From Variovorax gracilis (GTDB lineage: Bacteria; Pseudomonadota; Gammaproteobacteria; Burkholderiales; Burkholderiaceae_C), in contig NZ_JASZYF010000001.1 of NCBI RefSeq assembly GCF_030317115.1, forward strand, positions 1,103,109-1,167,108: a stretch of DNA of 64,000 nt, given 5' to 3'. Each line of letters begins with the position of its first letter. The stretch's first letter is position 1. The position numbers were made by a program, and so were the translations under genes. The notes under the pieces were generated by a model, which saw nothing but the letters and a program-made list of their open reading frames with translations, had not been told where the DNA came from and searched no databases. Below, in pieces: positions 51,844 through 59,601 of this stretch.

Positions 51844-52281
51844 ATGCCCGCCATCATGGGCGCTGCACCTCGACAGATCCTTCGCCTTCTTCAAGCTGCG
51901 GCGTTCGCGCGCATCCAGTGCGAGTGCATCCGCCTGTCCAGGGCAGGCGGCCCCGAGCGCTTCGACTACCAGCGCCGCATCGTGGCCTACACCCGGGAGC
52001 TGGAATTCCTCGACCATGCCCTCGCCCCCGATGAAAGGTCGGCGGTGCGGCTGGAGCGCGCCCTGTTCCTTCGGTTGCTCCTGGCGAGCGCACCGAAGCG
52101 CCTGGCATCGTGGAGCGACAAGGAGACTCTGGACGACATGCCGCCCTCCCACCTCTTCGAGTGGGTGGCGCATGACGACGAGCGCATGGAACTGGCCGAG
52201 ATCGAACGCACCATGACTCCGCAGGAGGCGTTGCGGTACGCACACGCCCGCCTTCACCTAGCTTCGCAAAATTCGAATTGA
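51844..52281 (+). CDS. Hypothetical protein
   Basis: This 145-residue protein is not recognised. It is predicted helical and charged, rich in Ala, Arg, Leu and Glu (YTRELEFLDHALAPDERSAV, MTPQEALRYAHARLHLA). Third codon positions are strongly G/C, as in neighbouring real genes, which argues that this frame, rather than the overlapping ones, is coding. The start is uncertain because no clear ribosome site is seen. It ends 23 bp before the DUF3182 gene and may be co-transcribed with it. Confidence 0.6.
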   Translation: MPAIMGAAPRQILRLLQAAAFARIQCECIRLSRAGGPERFDYQRRIVAYTRELEFLDHALAPDERSAVRLERALFLRLLLASAPKRLASWSDKETLDDMPPSHLFEWVAHDDERMELAEIERTMTPQEALRYAHARLHLASQNSN

Positions 52282-52304
52282 AACCCTTCCAGGAGGTCCC
52301 CGAA

Positions 52305-53462
52305 ATGTCACTCTTGCAGAACGAGGCCCCTTCATTCGACTCCATCGACGTCCCACGAACCGGCCAGGCCGGCTACGTCATGGAATGGGTCATCGACCCT
52401 GCCAACTATTGCAGCGAGCATGAACTGATCACGCGCCGCGCCTTGGCCGAGCGCATCTCCGGACTGCTGGGCATGCAGTATTTCGGCCCTGTGAGCCGTC
52501 GTCCGCCGCCCTCGGGGCCGCTGTACTTCATTCCGAGCGATACGGTGGAGAGCCATCGCGCGCAGGCGATCGGCATCCGCAGCGAGAGCGATTTCTTCGG
52601 CGGCGCCGTGCCATTTGCCTATGTTGCGACCAAGGCCATCAGCCACGCGCTGCACGATCAGGGCGCCGCGTGCCCGCGGGATTGGGTGGAGTCCTTTGCA
52701 CCGCGAGTCGCCAAGTGCGTGCTGCCCGGCTATTCGGCCTTCAGCGAGGACGACGCGCGCACAGCGGGCCGGGCGCTCCTGCGCGACGGCGCCGTGCGCG
52801 TGAAGCCGGTGCGCGCCACCGGCGGCAACGGCCAGACCGTCGTGCAGGACGCGGCATCGCTGGACCGTACCCTTGCCGGCGTGCCCCACATGGATACCGA
52901 TGGCGTGGTCCTCGAACGCAACCTCCGTGACCCCCGCACGCTCAGCATCGGCCAGGTGAAGGTCGGCGCGCTGACGATGAGCTACTACGGCCTGCAGCGA
53001 CTCACGCGCAATCATCGCGGCCACTGCGTCTACGGCGGGTCCGACCTGACCGCAGTGCGCGGTGGCTTCGACGCGCTCAACGCGATGCAGCTCGAACCAT
53101 CGCTGCGCCTGGCCATCGAACAGGCCGCGGTCTATCACGCCGCGGTGGTCGAGAGCTATCCTGGATTCATGGCATCGCGCATCAACTACGACGTGGCTCA
53201 GGGCCCTGACGATACGGGGCAGTGGTGCTCCGGCGTGCTGGAACAATCCTGGCGCGTGGGTGGCGCGACCGGCGCGGAAGTGGCGGCGCTGGAGGTCTTC
53301 AAGTCCCAGCCTGAGCGCTCGCTGGTGCGCGCTTCCTGCTTCGAGGTCTTCGGCGAAACGGAGCTGCCGCCGGGGGCCTGCGTCAACTACAGCGGGCATG
53401 ACCCGGAGGTGGGCCGGCTGACCAAGTACAGCTTTGTGGAAGCGCATGCCGACGCGACATAA
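52305..53462 (+). CDS. DUF3182 family protein, ATP-grasp-like
   Basis: A 385-residue protein fitting the DUF3182 family, found from memory mainly in Burkholderiales. The segment VRVKPVRATGGNGQTVV (about residue 170) looks like the nucleotide-binding lysine and glycine-rich loop of ATP-grasp ligases. Later acidic segments (DTDGVVLERNL, SRINYDVAQG) could supply metal ligands. The substrate is unknown. AGGAGG lies before the ATG at 52305. It overlaps the alpha/beta hydrolase gene by 17 bases. Confidence 0.75.
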   Translation: MSLLQNEAPSFDSIDVPRTGQAGYVMEWVIDPANYCSEHELITRRALAERISGLLGMQYFGPVSRRPPPSGPLYFIPSDTVESHRAQAIGIRSESDFFGGAVPFAYVATKAISHALHDQGAACPRDWVESFAPRVAKCVLPGYSAFSEDDARTAGRALLRDGAVRVKPVRATGGNGQTVVQDAASLDRTLAGVPHMDTDGVVLERNLRDPRTLSIGQVKVGALTMSYYGLQRLTRNHRGHCVYGGSDLTAVRGGFDALNAMQLEPSLRLAIEQAAVYHAAVVESYPGFMASRINYDVAQGPDDTGQWCSGVLEQSWRVGGATGAEVAALEVFKSQPERSLVRASCFEVFGETELPPGACVNYSGHDPEVGRLTKYSFVEAHADAT

Positions 53463-54222
53463 GCAGGTCGACATCGCCGTCGACGGGCAGCACATCGACG
53501 GCACGCTGGTGGCGGCATCCAACGCCGTGCCGGGCGTGCTGCTCGTGCACGGCTGGGACGGCAGCCAGGAGCAATACAAGGCGCGTGCCCATGAAATCGC
53601 CGCCCTGGGCTGCGTCTGCCTCACCTTCGACCTGCGCGGCCACGCCCGCCATGCTGCACAGCGGCAATCGGTCAGCCGGGAAGAGAACCTGCGAGACGTG
53701 CTCGCGGCCTATGACGTGCTGGTCCACCATCCGACCGTGGACCCGGAGTCGATCGCGATCGTCGGCAGCAGCTACGGCGGCTACCTGGCGGCCATCGCCA
53801 CGACGCTCCGGCCGGTTCGCTGGCTGGCGCTCCGCGTTCCGGCCCTCTACCGCGACGAGGAGTGGGAGGTGCCCAAGGGCAGCCTGAGCCGCAGCGACCT
53901 CGCGGAGTACCGCAGGTCGCTCGTCGCGCCGCCGGAAAACCGTGCGCTGGCCGCCTGCTCGCAGTTCCGCGGCGATGCGCTCATCGTCGAATCGGAGCAC
54001 GACAAGACGGTGCCGCATCCGGTGATCGAAAGCTACCTTGCGGCCTTCAAGCATGTCAAGTCGGTGACCTACCGCTGTATCGCGGGCGCGGACCATGCGC
54101 TGTCGGACGAACGAAGCCGGCAGGCCTACGGCATGCTGCTGGTGTCCTGGATGACGGAGATGACTCTCGGCGCCCGCGCCGCGAGCGGCCTGCTGCGACC
54201 CGCGCCGAACAGCCCGGCATAG
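53446..54222 (+). CDS. Alpha/beta hydrolase
   Basis: A 258-residue alpha/beta hydrolase. The oxyanion segment LLVHGWDGS, nucleophile elbow GSSYGGYLAA (Ser near residue 108), acid in ESEHDKTVP and catalytic histidine in AGADHALSDE are all present, so it should be active as an esterase or peptidase-like enzyme. The start lies inside the DUF3182 gene, which indicates translational coupling and a shared pathway. A GTG at 53434 is an alternative start. Confidence 0.88.
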   Translation: MPTRHKQVDIAVDGQHIDGTLVAASNAVPGVLLVHGWDGSQEQYKARAHEIAALGCVCLTFDLRGHARHAAQRQSVSREENLRDVLAAYDVLVHHPTVDPESIAIVGSSYGGYLAAIATTLRPVRWLALRVPALYRDEEWEVPKGSLSRSDLAEYRRSLVAPPENRALAACSQFRGDALIVESEHDKTVPHPVIESYLAAFKHVKSVTYRCIAGADHALSDERSRQAYGMLLVSWMTEMTLGARAASGLLRPAPNSPA

Positions 54223-54338
54223 CCGCCAGTGCGAGATGGGCGAGCGCAGGCCTACATCCCGGCGGCATCCGTCCTGATCACGTGGGCGTGCTCGCGATGC
54301 GATACAGAGTTGTCAGCCATTCCACAAAGGAGCATTCA

Positions 54339-54689
54339 ATGACCACCGAATCAACCAGCAACGTGATCTCGTCCGAACGAGTGGAAGCCACCGCCGTGTA
54401 CAACCAGGCCGGCGACAAGCTGGGGTCGATCGACGACCTCATGATCGACAAGATGTCCGGCCAGGTCCGTTACGCCGTCCTCGAATTCGGCGGCTTTCTC
54501 GGCTTGGGCACGGACCGCTATCCGCTTCCCTGGAACATGCTGAAGTACGACACGTCCATGGACGGCTATGTCGTGCCGCTGGACAAGAACGTCCTGGAGG
54601 GAGCGCCGCGCTACACGCAGGAGCAGGTACCGGATTACACGACCGACTACAACCGCCGCGTCAACGATTACTACGGCGTGACCTGGTAG
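54339..54689 (+). CDS. PRC-barrel domain protein
   Basis: The 116-residue protein has a PRC-barrel domain (about residues 10-80: VYNQAGDKLGSIDDLMIDKM, VRYAVLEFGGFLGLG) and a Tyr/Asp-rich tail. Such proteins are common stress-associated cytoplasmic proteins; the partner is unknown. AAAGGAG precedes the ATG. The preceding 116-bp gap probably holds its own promoter. Confidence 0.88.
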   Translation: MTTESTSNVISSERVEATAVYNQAGDKLGSIDDLMIDKMSGQVRYAVLEFGGFLGLGTDRYPLPWNMLKYDTSMDGYVVPLDKNVLEGAPRYTQEQVPDYTTDYNRRVNDYYGVTW

Positions 54690-54727
54690 CGCACAAGCCC
54701 GGGTCGGCACCGCGTGCCGAGGACCGG

Positions 54728-54934
54728 CTACTCGCCGAAGACTTCCTTGATCGCGTCCGCAGCGTCCCGCTGGCTGGCGTCCTTGTATCCCCGGACCGCG
54801 TCCGCGCACTCGTCGGCGACCAGCATCCCGAAATCGCGCAGGCGCATGGGCAGCGAATCGCCGGGCCTGATCAGCGTGGCGGCCGTTGCGCAGCGCCTGA
54901 ATATCTCTTCCGGGGCTTCAATGTTGATCGCCAT
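54728..54934 (-). CDS. Small hypothetical protein
   Basis: A 68-residue protein, not recognised. It is helical and charged, containing FRRCATAATLIRPGD and a C-terminal DAADAIKEVFGE. A GGAG site lies ahead of the ATG and codon use is like that of the neighbours. It converges with the PRC-barrel gene. Confidence 0.55.
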   Translation of the reverse strand: MAINIEAPEEIFRRCATAATLIRPGDSLPMRLRDFGMLVADECADAVRGYKDASQRDAADAIKEVFGE

Positions 54935-55092
54935 GGCCTGTCTCCGTTCTATCGCTCACCCATCAACGTGTCGCGCGAAGAAGTCGGATCTTTCCGCCCT
55001 TGAGAAATGGGCTTTGGTCACCGCTTCAAGAGGAGAAAATGTAGCACCAAATGCTTAACTTTCCCCCACTCTTGAAGGGTTGCGGAGGGAGT

Positions 55093-55875
55093 TCAGCGGC
55101 AGCAGCCGCCGACCGCCTTGGGCGTGCGCTTCTCGATGGGTGCCCGCTCGTAGCGGTCGTGATGCCGCACCCAGTCCATGGCGTAGAGCGGATTGCTTTC
55201 GTTGCGGCCGTTGGGCGTGAGATCGAGCAGGCTGTAGGTGCCCATCATCGCTTCCACGCCCCGGCCGTAGGTCGAGTAAGTGCGGAAGACTTCGCCCGCA
55301 TCGTTCCTGTAGAAGACGCTGACGCCCGGCGCTTCCTCGCTCGGGAACGGCTGCATGTCGAAGTTGTAGTAGACCTCGTCCCTGGCCAGCTCGTCCTTCG
55401 TGAAGCTCACGCCGAAGTCGTGGTTGAAGTCGGTCCCGTACGAGGACACCCACTTGAAGCGCCAGCCCATGCGGCGGCGAAAGGCCTCGATCTCGGAAAG
55501 CGGCGCGCGCGAGACGGCCATCAGCGTGACGTCGCGATGCTCCAGATGCACCTGCATGCCGTCGACGTGATCGGCCATGTACGAGCAGCTCTTGCATCCC
55601 TCCTCCCACCCCGGGCCGAGCATGAAGTGCTGCACCAGCAACTGCCGTCGGCCTTCGAACAGATGGCCGAGCGTGCGCCAGCCCTCGGGCGTGTCGAACA
55701 CGTAGTCCTTCTCGATGCGCACCCACGGCAGCGCGCGGCGCTCGCGGGCAATCTGGTCGTGCAGGCGAGTCACTTCCTTCTCGCGCGCCAGCAGCACCTT
55801 GCGCTCGGCGACCCAACGGTCCAACGGCACGACGGGATGGTTCACGGTGCCGGCTTCGGCCATGGCGGTGTTCAT
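55093..55875 (-). CDS. DUF899 family thioredoxin-like protein
   Basis: A 260-residue DUF899 protein. The CKSCSYMADHVDG segment (about residue 85) corresponds to the family's thioredoxin-like active region, and VSSYGTDFNHDFGVSF follows as usual. The C-terminus ends in a Cys pair (GGCCR). GAGGAG precedes the ATG at 55875. It is the third gene of a minus-strand operon with the beta-propeller protein and the HTH regulator. The biological role of the family is not established. Confidence 0.88.
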   Translation of the reverse strand: MNTAMAEAGTVNHPVVPLDRWVAERKVLLAREKEVTRLHDQIARERRALPWVRIEKDYVFDTPEGWRTLGHLFEGRRQLLVQHFMLGPGWEEGCKSCSYMADHVDGMQVHLEHRDVTLMAVSRAPLSEIEAFRRRMGWRFKWVSSYGTDFNHDFGVSFTKDELARDEVYYNFDMQPFPSEEAPGVSVFYRNDAGEVFRTYSTYGRGVEAMMGTYSLLDLTPNGRNESNPLYAMDWVRHHDRYERAPIEKRTPKAVGGCCR

Positions 55876-55900
55876 GGTGTGCTCCTCGTGTGGTGTGCGC

Positions 55901-56572
55901 TCAGGCTCCGGCCTTGGGCCGACGAACGGCGCGGACCTTGCCGCTGTGGCCGCCGCCGCAATAGAACAGGTCTCCCCCGTCGGATTCCAGTCCGCTGATG
56001 CCGATGCCCGCCGGCATTTCGAGCCGCTCGAGCACCGCACCGCTCTCGGGGTTGACGCGGCGGATCTCGCTCTCGTCCGCTTCCCAGGTCGCGTGCCACA
56101 GCTCGCCGTCGACCCAGGTCACGCCGGTGACGAAGCGGTTGGACTCGATGGTGCGCCGGACCGCACCGGTGTCGGGATCGATCTGGTGGATCTTGCGATC
56201 GCGGTACTCCCCCACCCACAAGCTGCCCTCGGCCCAGGTGAGCCCGGAGTCGGACCCGTGGCCGGGAGCCGGGATCGACGCCAGCACCTTTCCGGTGGCG
56301 GGATCGATCTTGTCGATGCGTGCTTCGGCGATCTGGTAGAGGTGCGTGCCGTCGAAGGCGGTTCCCGCGTCGCATGCAAGGTCGAGCGAGCGCGTGGGCT
56401 CTCCGCTGCCGGGATCGAAGGCGACCAACCGGGCTCCAGTGGCGGCCCAGACCCTTTGCCCGTCATGGGTCACGCCATGGATGCGATCGGCGCCGTCGAA
56501 CGGGCCGTATTCTCGGACGATCTCGGCGGCACGCGGCTTCGCCTCGGGTCGGTCTGGTGTCTTGCTGGTCAT
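55901..56572 (-). CDS. Beta-propeller protein (Vgb/YncE-like)
   Basis: A 223-residue protein with repeated blades of the pattern IDPATGKVLASIPAPG, IDPDTGAVRRTI and VNPESGAVLERL, typical of Vgb/SMP-30/YncE-type propellers. No signal peptide is seen, so it is probably cytoplasmic. AAGGAG precedes the ATG. It lies 51 bp after the regulator gene and 25 bp before the DUF899 gene. Confidence 0.8.
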   Translation of the reverse strand: MTSKTPDRPEAKPRAAEIVREYGPFDGADRIHGVTHDGQRVWAATGARLVAFDPGSGEPTRSLDLACDAGTAFDGTHLYQIAEARIDKIDPATGKVLASIPAPGHGSDSGLTWAEGSLWVGEYRDRKIHQIDPDTGAVRRTIESNRFVTGVTWVDGELWHATWEADESEIRRVNPESGAVLERLEMPAGIGISGLESDGGDLFYCGGGHSGKVRAVRRPKAGA

Positions 56573-56623
56573 CGTTGGCTCCTTCAGGGCGTCTCGAGCC
56601 TCGGATTGGCCCGCGAACCAACT

Positions 56624-57844
56624 CTATTCAATCGGCAGCGAAGCGGGGAGTAACAAGATCGTCGTGAATCCCGCCAGCGGCGGCGACAGCCAGCGCTGCG
56701 CCCGTGCCCGCCCGATGGATCGCACACGTCCGTCGGCCTCCAGCTCGGCGAGCGCGCGCTGGACGGTGCGCTGGCTCGCCCCCAGTGCCAGCGCCAGGGC
56801 AGAGGTCGACCAGGCCGCGCCATCGGTGAGCAGCGCCAGCAACGACGCCTGCTCGCCATCGATGGGCGGCGCCAGCACGGCGACGCGGCGCCCGCCGCCC
56901 GGTCGAAGCACGAAGCCTCGGGCAGTGGCCTCGATGTGCGCGAGCGGCTTGGCGAGCGCACGCAGGCGTCCGATCTCGACCCGCAGGCGTGCCCGGTGCG
57001 TGTCGTCCGGATCGCGTGTCCGGAACGCGCATTCGATCAGGGCTTCGCGATCGACGTCGCCGGGCCACCCTTCGGCGAGCGCGCGCATCAGCACGAACAG
57101 CACCGGCCGGCGCGCCAACGACAGCCACGCGTTACCGGCATGCAGCCCGCGACGGCAGGCGTCGATCACCAGCGTGTCCGAGACCAGGAGCGCTGCGACC
57201 TCGTCGAGGCGCAGCTCCTGCTCGCCGTCGGCGGAAAGGCAGCGGGCGGCGGGACGGTCGAAGGTAGCCCGCGCCTCCGCCACCTCGGCCAGGAGCGCCG
57301 GCACGCGGGCGCGATGGGCCGCCTCGTGCGCGCGGCCGAGCGCCGCTTGCGCCGGGCCGGTGCGCAGCGAGCGCAGCGCCAGCTCGGCCGCGCTCAACTC
57401 GGCCACGGCCGACAGCGCCGGCGGCAGGCTGGCTGCATCGAGACCGGACAACGCGGCTCCGGCTTCGTCGAGACGGCCGAGCAGCAGGAGCCGGCGCGCC
57501 GCGATCAACCGCGCCTGCAATGCATTGGCGCGATCGGCGTGCGCCTCCAGCGTGGCCTCGGCCGCCGCCAGCGAGCGTGACGAGCCGCCCAGGTCGCGCA
57601 TGGCCAGGGCCACCTCCGCCTCGGCGACGACGCAGCGGGCACGGGACAGTTCCTCGTGCGCGCCGAAGGCCCTGGCGGCCCGCCGCAGGAGCTCGCGGGC
57701 ACGGGGATGCTCGCCGAGCTGGGCCATGGCGATACCGCGCAGCGCCAGGGCGGGCGGATCTTCGCGCAGGGCGACGCGCTTGAGGGCACCGAGGGCATCG
57801 CCGGCAGCGAGCGCGCGCGCGGAGGCCGCGATCAGTGAGTCCAT
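56624..57844 (-). CDS. Transcriptional regulator with two helix-turn-helix regions
   Basis: The 406-residue protein has a helical N-terminal half (about residues 1-225) with TPR-like repeats. Next is a winged-helix segment of OmpR/SARP type (RPVLFVLMRALAEG, HRARLRVEIGRLRAL, ATARGFVL; about 240-320). A second HTH of DeoR/MarR type (SALALALGASQRTVQRALAE) lies near the C-terminus. It heads the operon with the beta-propeller and DUF899 genes. No ribosome site is clear upstream; a palindrome lies 14-32 bases ahead of the ATG and may be its operator. Confidence 0.8.
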   Translation of the reverse strand: MDSLIAASARALAAGDALGALKRVALREDPPALALRGIAMAQLGEHPRARELLRRAARAFGAHEELSRARCVVAEAEVALAMRDLGGSSRSLAAAEATLEAHADRANALQARLIAARRLLLLGRLDEAGAALSGLDAASLPPALSAVAELSAAELALRSLRTGPAQAALGRAHEAAHRARVPALLAEVAEARATFDRPAARCLSADGEQELRLDEVAALLVSDTLVIDACRRGLHAGNAWLSLARRPVLFVLMRALAEGWPGDVDREALIECAFRTRDPDDTHRARLRVEIGRLRALAKPLAHIEATARGFVLRPGGGRRVAVLAPPIDGEQASLLALLTDGAAWSTSALALALGASQRTVQRALAELEADGRVRSIGRARAQRWLSPPLAGFTTILLLPASLPIE

Positions 57845-57857
57845 GACGACAGACTAC

Positions 57858-57876
57858 CCGACTGAACCACAGTCGG
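57858..57876 (-). promoter_or_regulatory. Perfect palindrome upstream of the HTH regulator
   Basis: CCGACTG and CAGTCGG are separated by five bases. On the minus strand a TTGACC (57889-57894) lies upstream, and a 17-base spacing puts the -10 hexamer inside the palindrome, so a protein bound here would block the promoter. The palindrome also follows the DUF4189 stop by about 15 bases, so a terminator role for that gene is the alternative. Confidence 0.5.
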
Positions 57877-57890
57877 CCCATGTCTTGCGG

Positions 57891-58295
57891 TCAAGGCGGC
57901 GAGCAGACGCTGACCACGATCTTGCAAGGCTCGGTGGGCAGATGGAGGTCGCACTGGCCGATGGCGGCGGCGCCTGCAGCCTTTGCGGTGGGAGCGATGG
58001 CCGTGCCCCATTCGCCATAGTTGCCGGCCGCCAGGGCGCCGCAGGAGCGATCGAAATAGGCGCGCACCTCGCACGTGCCCGCGCGACGCGCCGCGCGATC
58101 GCATTGCGCACGCGCCGCACGTTCCGCCGCGCTGCGCGAAGCGTGGTTGTACGAGTAGCCGTACCACCCCGCCTGGGACGCGATGGCGCCCCAGCTCGGG
58201 TTGGGGTTGTCCGCCGGCGCGGCGCCTGCACCCGGCGCGACGCATCCGCACAGAAGCGCGAGGGCCCAAGAAACGAAAAAGCGCATGCCGCACAT
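57891..58295 (-). CDS. DUF4189 family secreted protein
   Basis: A 134-residue protein with a signal peptide (MRFFVSWALALLCGCVAPG) that could also be read as a lipoprotein signal because of the LCGC site. The body has the DUF4189 layout: WGAIASQAGWYGYSYN, Ala-rich repeats with cysteines (ARAQCDRAARRAGTCEV) and a C-terminal CKIVVSVC. It is exported; function unknown. The ATG at 58295 has GAGG upstream; 58286 is an alternative. Confidence 0.8.
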   Translation of the reverse strand: MCGMRFFVSWALALLCGCVAPGAGAAPADNPNPSWGAIASQAGWYGYSYNHASRSAAERAARAQCDRAARRAGTCEVRAYFDRSCGALAAGNYGEWGTAIAPTAKAAGAAAIGQCDLHLPTEPCKIVVSVCSPP

Positions 58296-58356
58296 TCTCA
58301 AGCCTCGGCGTTCTCGCAGACGGGACGCCGATGCATGCACCCGGACCCTTGCAGGC

Positions 58357-59574
58357 TTACAGGTAGTTGAACAATGCGATCGAGTTCAGCTTCGTGAAGG
58401 TGAGCTGGGTCGCCTGCAGAGACGACTGCCGCTGGTAGAACTCCGAGATCGCCGCGACGGGGTCGAGGTCCTCGATGGCCGAGAGATAGCTCTTGTCCAT
58501 CAGGTCGCGCGATGCGCCGCTGTCGTCGAGTGCGTCGAGTTCGTTCATGCGCGAACCCACGGACGACTTGATCGTGAGCACGTTGTCATGGGCATTGGTC
58601 ACCTTGACGTTGGCCGTGCTCAACGCGTTGAGCAGCTTCGCCTTGCCCTCCGCGCCGGTGCCGGTCAGCGGCGTGCGCAGCGCGGTGACCAGTTCGCTGA
58701 TCGAGGCAAAGACGTCGGTGCCGGCGTTCTTGGCCGTCGTGACGTTGAAGCTGTCGCCGGCCGCCGGCGTGCCGGTGACGCTGATCTGCAGGCCGCCGAA
58801 GGAGATCGGCTCACCCGCGACGAACGCGCCGGCCGCTGCCACGACGGGCGGGGTGTCGTTGGTGGTGACCGAGTAGTTGCCGGCCGCATCGAAGCTGATC
58901 TGGAAGTCCTTGCCGAAGCTCGGATGGGTGGCATCGACCACGCCGACGGAGCTGAACACGCCCGAGCCCGCGTTGGCGGCACCGCCCGAGGTCACATAGC
59001 CCGCCCCGCCCTGCACCGACTGGAACACCGAGCGGCCATCGTCGGAGGTCGGGATCTGACGCGCGACGTCGACCTGCATGAGGCGCTGCCCCTGGTCGCC
59101 CAGGTACTGGATGCCCCCGCCGGACTGCACCACGAAAGGCGCGTTGGCGCTCTTGTAGCCGGCGAACAGGAACTGGCCGTTGCCGTCGTCGGAGTTGGCG
59201 AGGCCCACGAGCTGGTCGAGGTTGCTCTGGATGGTGGTGGCCAGCGCGGCACGGTCGGCGTCCGACAGCGTGCCGTTGCCTGCCTGCACCGTCAGCGTCT
59301 TGATGTTCTGCAGGATGGACGTCGCGCCATCGAGCGCGGTTTCTTCCCGCGTGAGCGACAGCATCGCGCGGTCTCGGCTCGTCGCGTACTGGGCCGACTC
59401 GGCCAGCGTCTGGCTGACACCGAGCGCCCGCGCCGCGCCCACCGGGTCGTCACCGGCGGTGAGGAACTTGGTTCCGGCTGACAGCTTCTGCTGCACCTGG
59501 AACAGGTTTTGCTGCTGCAGGCCCATCGCGCTGATGCTCTGCTCGAAGAATGAACTGGTGCTGATGCGCATCAC
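58357..59574 (-). CDS. flgL: Flagellar hook-filament junction protein FlgL
   Basis: FlgL (HAP3) forms the junction between hook and filament. The 405-residue protein has flagellin-like N- and C-termini (MRISTSSFFEQSISAM, LQQKLSAGTKFLTAGDDP type, ending LTFTKLNSIALFNYL) and a variable centre. It follows flgK by 27 bp with AAGGAG before the ATG. Confidence 0.96.
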   Translation of the reverse strand: MMRISTSSFFEQSISAMGLQQQNLFQVQQKLSAGTKFLTAGDDPVGAARALGVSQTLAESAQYATSRDRAMLSLTREETALDGATSILQNIKTLTVQAGNGTLSDADRAALATTIQSNLDQLVGLANSDDGNGQFLFAGYKSANAPFVVQSGGGIQYLGDQGQRLMQVDVARQIPTSDDGRSVFQSVQGGAGYVTSGGAANAGSGVFSSVGVVDATHPSFGKDFQISFDAAGNYSVTTNDTPPVVAAAGAFVAGEPISFGGLQISVTGTPAAGDSFNVTTAKNAGTDVFASISELVTALRTPLTGTGAEGKAKLLNALSTANVKVTNAHDNVLTIKSSVGSRMNELDALDDSGASRDLMDKSYLSAIEDLDPVAAISEFYQRQSSLQATQLTFTKLNSIALFNYL

Positions 59575-59601
59575 GGCTCCTTGAATTCGGTCTGGTTAAG
59601 G

